From Sneathiella sp. (lineage in GTDB: Bacteria; Pseudomonadota; Alphaproteobacteria; Sneathiellales; Sneathiellaceae): a stretch of DNA of 9,897 bases. Where the stretch lies: the NCBI GenBank assembly GCA_002732675.1, contig NVRR01000096.1:1-9897 (forward strand), written 5' to 3'. A program made the translations under genes and the position numbers. The stretch's first letter is position 1; every line of letters begins with the position of its first letter. Below are positions 8,188 through 9,897 of this stretch, piece by piece. Under the pieces are notes generated by a model. That model saw nothing but the letters and a program-made list of their open reading frames with translations, was not told the origin of the DNA and did no database searches.

Positions 8188-8191
8188 GGAG
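8188..8191 (+). promoter_or_regulatory. Ribosome-binding site deciding the CoA-transferase start
   Basis: GGAG (extending as GGAGAAG to 8194) lies 8 bases before ATG 8200. It marks that ATG as the start rather than the upstream in-frame codons inside the LysR gene. Those would add 27 residues not found in the family, whose N terminus begins close to 'LxGlrVLDlt'. Confidence 0.7.
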
Positions 8192-8199
8192 AAGACGGG

Positions 8200-9327
8200 A
8201 TGTATAATTTGCTTCAGGGGCTGCGCGTATTGGATTTGACAGCCATCGTTCTCGGCCCCTATGCCACGCAGATCATCGGGGATTTTGGAGCGGATGTCAT
8301 TAAGATAGAACCGCCAACTGGTGATTTGTTCCGGGCAGTGCGGCCAGGGCGCTCCGATAGCATGGGCGCAGGCTTTCTTAATCTCAATAGGAATAAAAAA
8401 TCCGTCGCCCTTGACTTAAAATCAGATGAGGGGAAAGACGCCTTCTATAAACTGGTGGCGACGGCAGATGTCGTTGTCCATAATATGCGTCCGTCTGCGG
8501 CCAAGAAGCTCGAAATTGATTACGCGACACTTCTCGCCATAAAACCGGACTTGATTTATTGCACAGCGGCAGGATATGGGCAGGACGGCCGTAACGCGAA
8601 TGAGCCCGCCTATGACGACATCATCCAGGCTTCCTCGGGGATGGCCCATTTGAATGCCAATGAGCGTAAAGAGCCGCGGTTCCTGCCCACCGTCATCTGC
8701 GATAAAGTCGGCGGCCTTCATTTGGCGTTGGCTATCCTTGGAGGCGTGGCTTATCAGGCACGGACGGGCAAGGGCTGCCAGATTGAAGCACCAATGTTTG
8801 AAACCATGGTCTCCTTCCTGATGGTCGAGCAGATGGCGGGAATGTCCTTTGAACCGCCGTTGGGGGGCATAGGCTATGATCGTCTATTATCACCTTACCG
8901 GCGGCCGTTTAAGACAAAGGACAGTTACGTCACGGTGCTCCCTTATAACGCAAAGCACTGGGGTGCTTTCTTGACATTTGTCGGACGCGAAGATCTCGTA
9001 AGCGCGGACTGGGTTCAGGATTCCGTCAAACGCAGCGAAAATGTAGACAAACTATATAAAGTCGTTGCCGATGCGATGCCGTCCAGAACCACGGCGGAAT
9101 GGCTGAAGGCTTTGCGTGATCTCGACATCCCTTGCGCGCCCATAGCGGAATTATCGGAACTTTTCGATGACGCGCACTTAAAGGACGTAGGTTTCTTTCA
9201 GCATTTTGATCACCCGACGGAAGGCCCGTTGGTCTCCTGCCGCTCTCCGTTTCGGGTTTCAGGCATGGAAGAGCAGTCTGACAGCCCGGCACCGAGCATC
9301 GGAGAGCATAACGGAATATTTAAGTAA
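8200..9327 (+). CDS. Family III CoA-transferase (CaiB/BaiF type), C terminus probably frameshifted
   Basis: This 375-residue enzyme is predicted to move CoA between acyl-CoA and a free carboxylic acid. The N terminus LLQGLRVLDLTAIVLGPYAT and GADVIKIEPPTGD are hallmark family III segments. NLNRNKKSVALDLK, VVVHNMRPSA and AYDDIIQASSGM also match. Asp168 in ICDKVGGLHLALAIL aligns with the catalytic Asp169 of formyl-CoA transferase and CaiB. As written the protein stops at GEHNGIFK, about 18 residues short of the usual end. Reading from 9314 in frame +2 gives EYLSKGLLSEECRLVTK and a TGA at 9365-9367, resembling the family tail 'GEHt.evL.elGlseeei..L'. A one-base insertion at about 9311-9314, or a sequencing error, is likely. 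The core fold and active site are complete, so activity may survive. It is last in the transporter/amidase cluster and would activate the carboxylate product for degradation. Confidence 0.92.
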   Translation: MYNLLQGLRVLDLTAIVLGPYATQIIGDFGADVIKIEPPTGDLFRAVRPGRSDSMGAGFLNLNRNKKSVALDLKSDEGKDAFYKLVATADVVVHNMRPSAAKKLEIDYATLLAIKPDLIYCTAAGYGQDGRNANEPAYDDIIQASSGMAHLNANERKEPRFLPTVICDKVGGLHLALAILGGVAYQARTGKGCQIEAPMFETMVSFLMVEQMAGMSFEPPLGGIGYDRLLSPYRRPFKTKDSYVTVLPYNAKHWGAFLTFVGREDLVSADWVQDSVKRSENVDKLYKVVADAMPSRTTAEWLKALRDLDIPCAPIAELSELFDDAHLKDVGFFQHFDHPTEGPLVSCRSPFRVSGMEEQSDSPAPSIGEHNGIFK

Positions 9328-9383
9328 GGGGTTATTGTCAGAGGAATGTCGCTTGGTGACAAAATGAGATGGAGCGTTGGCTC

Positions 9384-9649
9384 TTAAGCGACGAGTTGGC
9401 GCAACTCTGAAAGTGCCGTTTCACGTTTGCCCTCGAAGTTTTTGCGGCTATGATGATAGGGAGCGGACCTAGTATACAGCGCCTGACTACGGTATGTCCG
9501 TCAAATTCATCAACCATAACAGCCATCGGAACGCCAGATAACGGTTCTGCAGGCCTGAAATGCAGGCTAGTCTCCGGCTGTCTGATGATAGGGTGAGTTT
9601 GACGGAAACAGGGCGTTAATAGGGAATTTTTCAATTTATGCGCATTCAC
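9384..9649 (-). pseudogene. Possible frameshifted relic of an unrecognised gene
   Basis: On the minus strand an open stretch from about 9649 reads a protein-like segment ending PLSGVPMAVMVDEFDG. At about 9498-9504 a one-base loss would move it to another frame, which continues as TYRSQALYTR, SAPYHHSRKNFEGKRE and TALSELRQLVA before a TAA (9384-9386). Each half has a natural-looking residue composition, and the join makes a single continuous sequence of about 88 residues. I do not recognise a family, and there is no clear ribosome site. It could instead be non-coding DNA. It lies tail-to-tail with the CoA-transferase. Confidence 0.25.
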
Positions 9650-9897
9650 AGAATGAAAAGCGCCTATGTTCGCGCGAGAATTGGTATTTTACTTCATAAA
9701 AACAATGCCTTGAGGTTGAAATTCGCCACTTTCCTGTTATTGGCATCAACAGGTGATTTTAAGCACATTAACGGGTGAAATAAGGATTTTCCGTAATGTA
9801 ACCGAGGTGCTTTCAAACCGCGTTTCAACCCCGAACCTGTGGCACTGGTCGGACCAAAGTGGTGGGCTATCGCCTTTCATAAGAACTGCCAGCGTCA
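9650..9897. other. Right-edge region with no recognised gene
   Basis: The final 250 bases carry no open frame that I can assign and no tRNA-like or terminator structure. A plus-strand frame stays open from about 9780 through the edge of the window, but its translation resembles no family I know. It is probably intergenic or gene debris. Confidence 0.4.

Noticed and set aside
8119..8199. Upstream-extended start of the CoA-transferase overlapping LysR
   Set aside because: The extra 27 residues are not family-like, and ATG 8200 has a good ribosome site and gives the expected N terminus.
9335..9362. Hairpin TTGTCA...TGACAA after the CoA-transferase stop, as a terminator
   Set aside because: The stem is only 6 bp and AT-rich, the loop is 16 bases and there is no downstream T tract. 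The segment also overlaps the likely frameshifted coding tail.
9550..9573. GCCTG/CAGGC inverted repeat near 9550-9570 as an attachment site or IS end
   Set aside because: A 5-bp dyad has no second copy in the window and no adjoining recombinase or transposase, so chance is the simplest explanation.
1..9897. CRISPR array, tRNA, rRNA or toxin-antitoxin pair
   Set aside because: I saw no regularly spaced repeats, no tRNA-like cloverleaf or CCA end, and no paired small genes on either strand.

Overview
The window looks like a chromosomal segment of a mesophilic, probably marine alphaproteobacterium. The grounds are about 50% GC, a TAXI-type TRAP transporter with a fused permease, a family III CoA-transferase and alphaproteobacterial-looking protein sequences. 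A lineage near Sneathiella or Kiloniella is a guess from protein feel only. The window divides into a decaying left third and an ordered right part.

Left part (1 to about 2450): wreckage of mobile and accessory genes around one intact gene. A tyrosine integrase enters from the left edge and is broken by an internal deletion and a later frameshift. Its remnants run to about 945. Facing it on the minus strand is a complete bacterial ferritin (968-1489) with all ferroxidase residues. Next comes a truncated, frameshifted N-terminal piece of what looks like a putative manganese/metal permease (1858-2150). It runs directly into the remains of an IS3-family OrfA transposase (2204-2452) that carries at least two frameshifts. 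Neither the tyrosine recombinase nor the transposase can be functional as written.

Right part (2790-9327): five genes on the plus strand with short gaps. In order they are a TAXI-family periplasmic solute receptor (2790-3767), a fused TRAP permease (3856-5754), an amidase-signature hydrolase (5781-7205), a LysR-type regulator (7263-8177) and a CaiB/BaiF-type CoA-transferase (8200-9327). My reading is an import-and-catabolism unit. TRAP brings in an organic acid or amide, the amidase hydrolyses a C-N bond, the CoA-transferase activates the resulting carboxylate, and the embedded LysR protein senses a pathway compound. The substrate cannot be named from sequence. The CoA-transferase reading frame appears to be shifted by one base near its C terminus, and the family-like tail continues in the next frame to 9367.

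Right edge (9328-9897): no convincing intact gene. A minus-strand stretch (9384-9649) may be a frameshifted relic of an unknown gene, and the last 250 bases show nothing I recognise. There are no tRNA or rRNA genes and no CRISPR array. I did not find a convincing new defence or mobile system. The most noteworthy items are the uncharacterised TRAP/amidase/CoA-transferase unit, the late frameshift in the CoA-transferase and the layered gene decay on the left.
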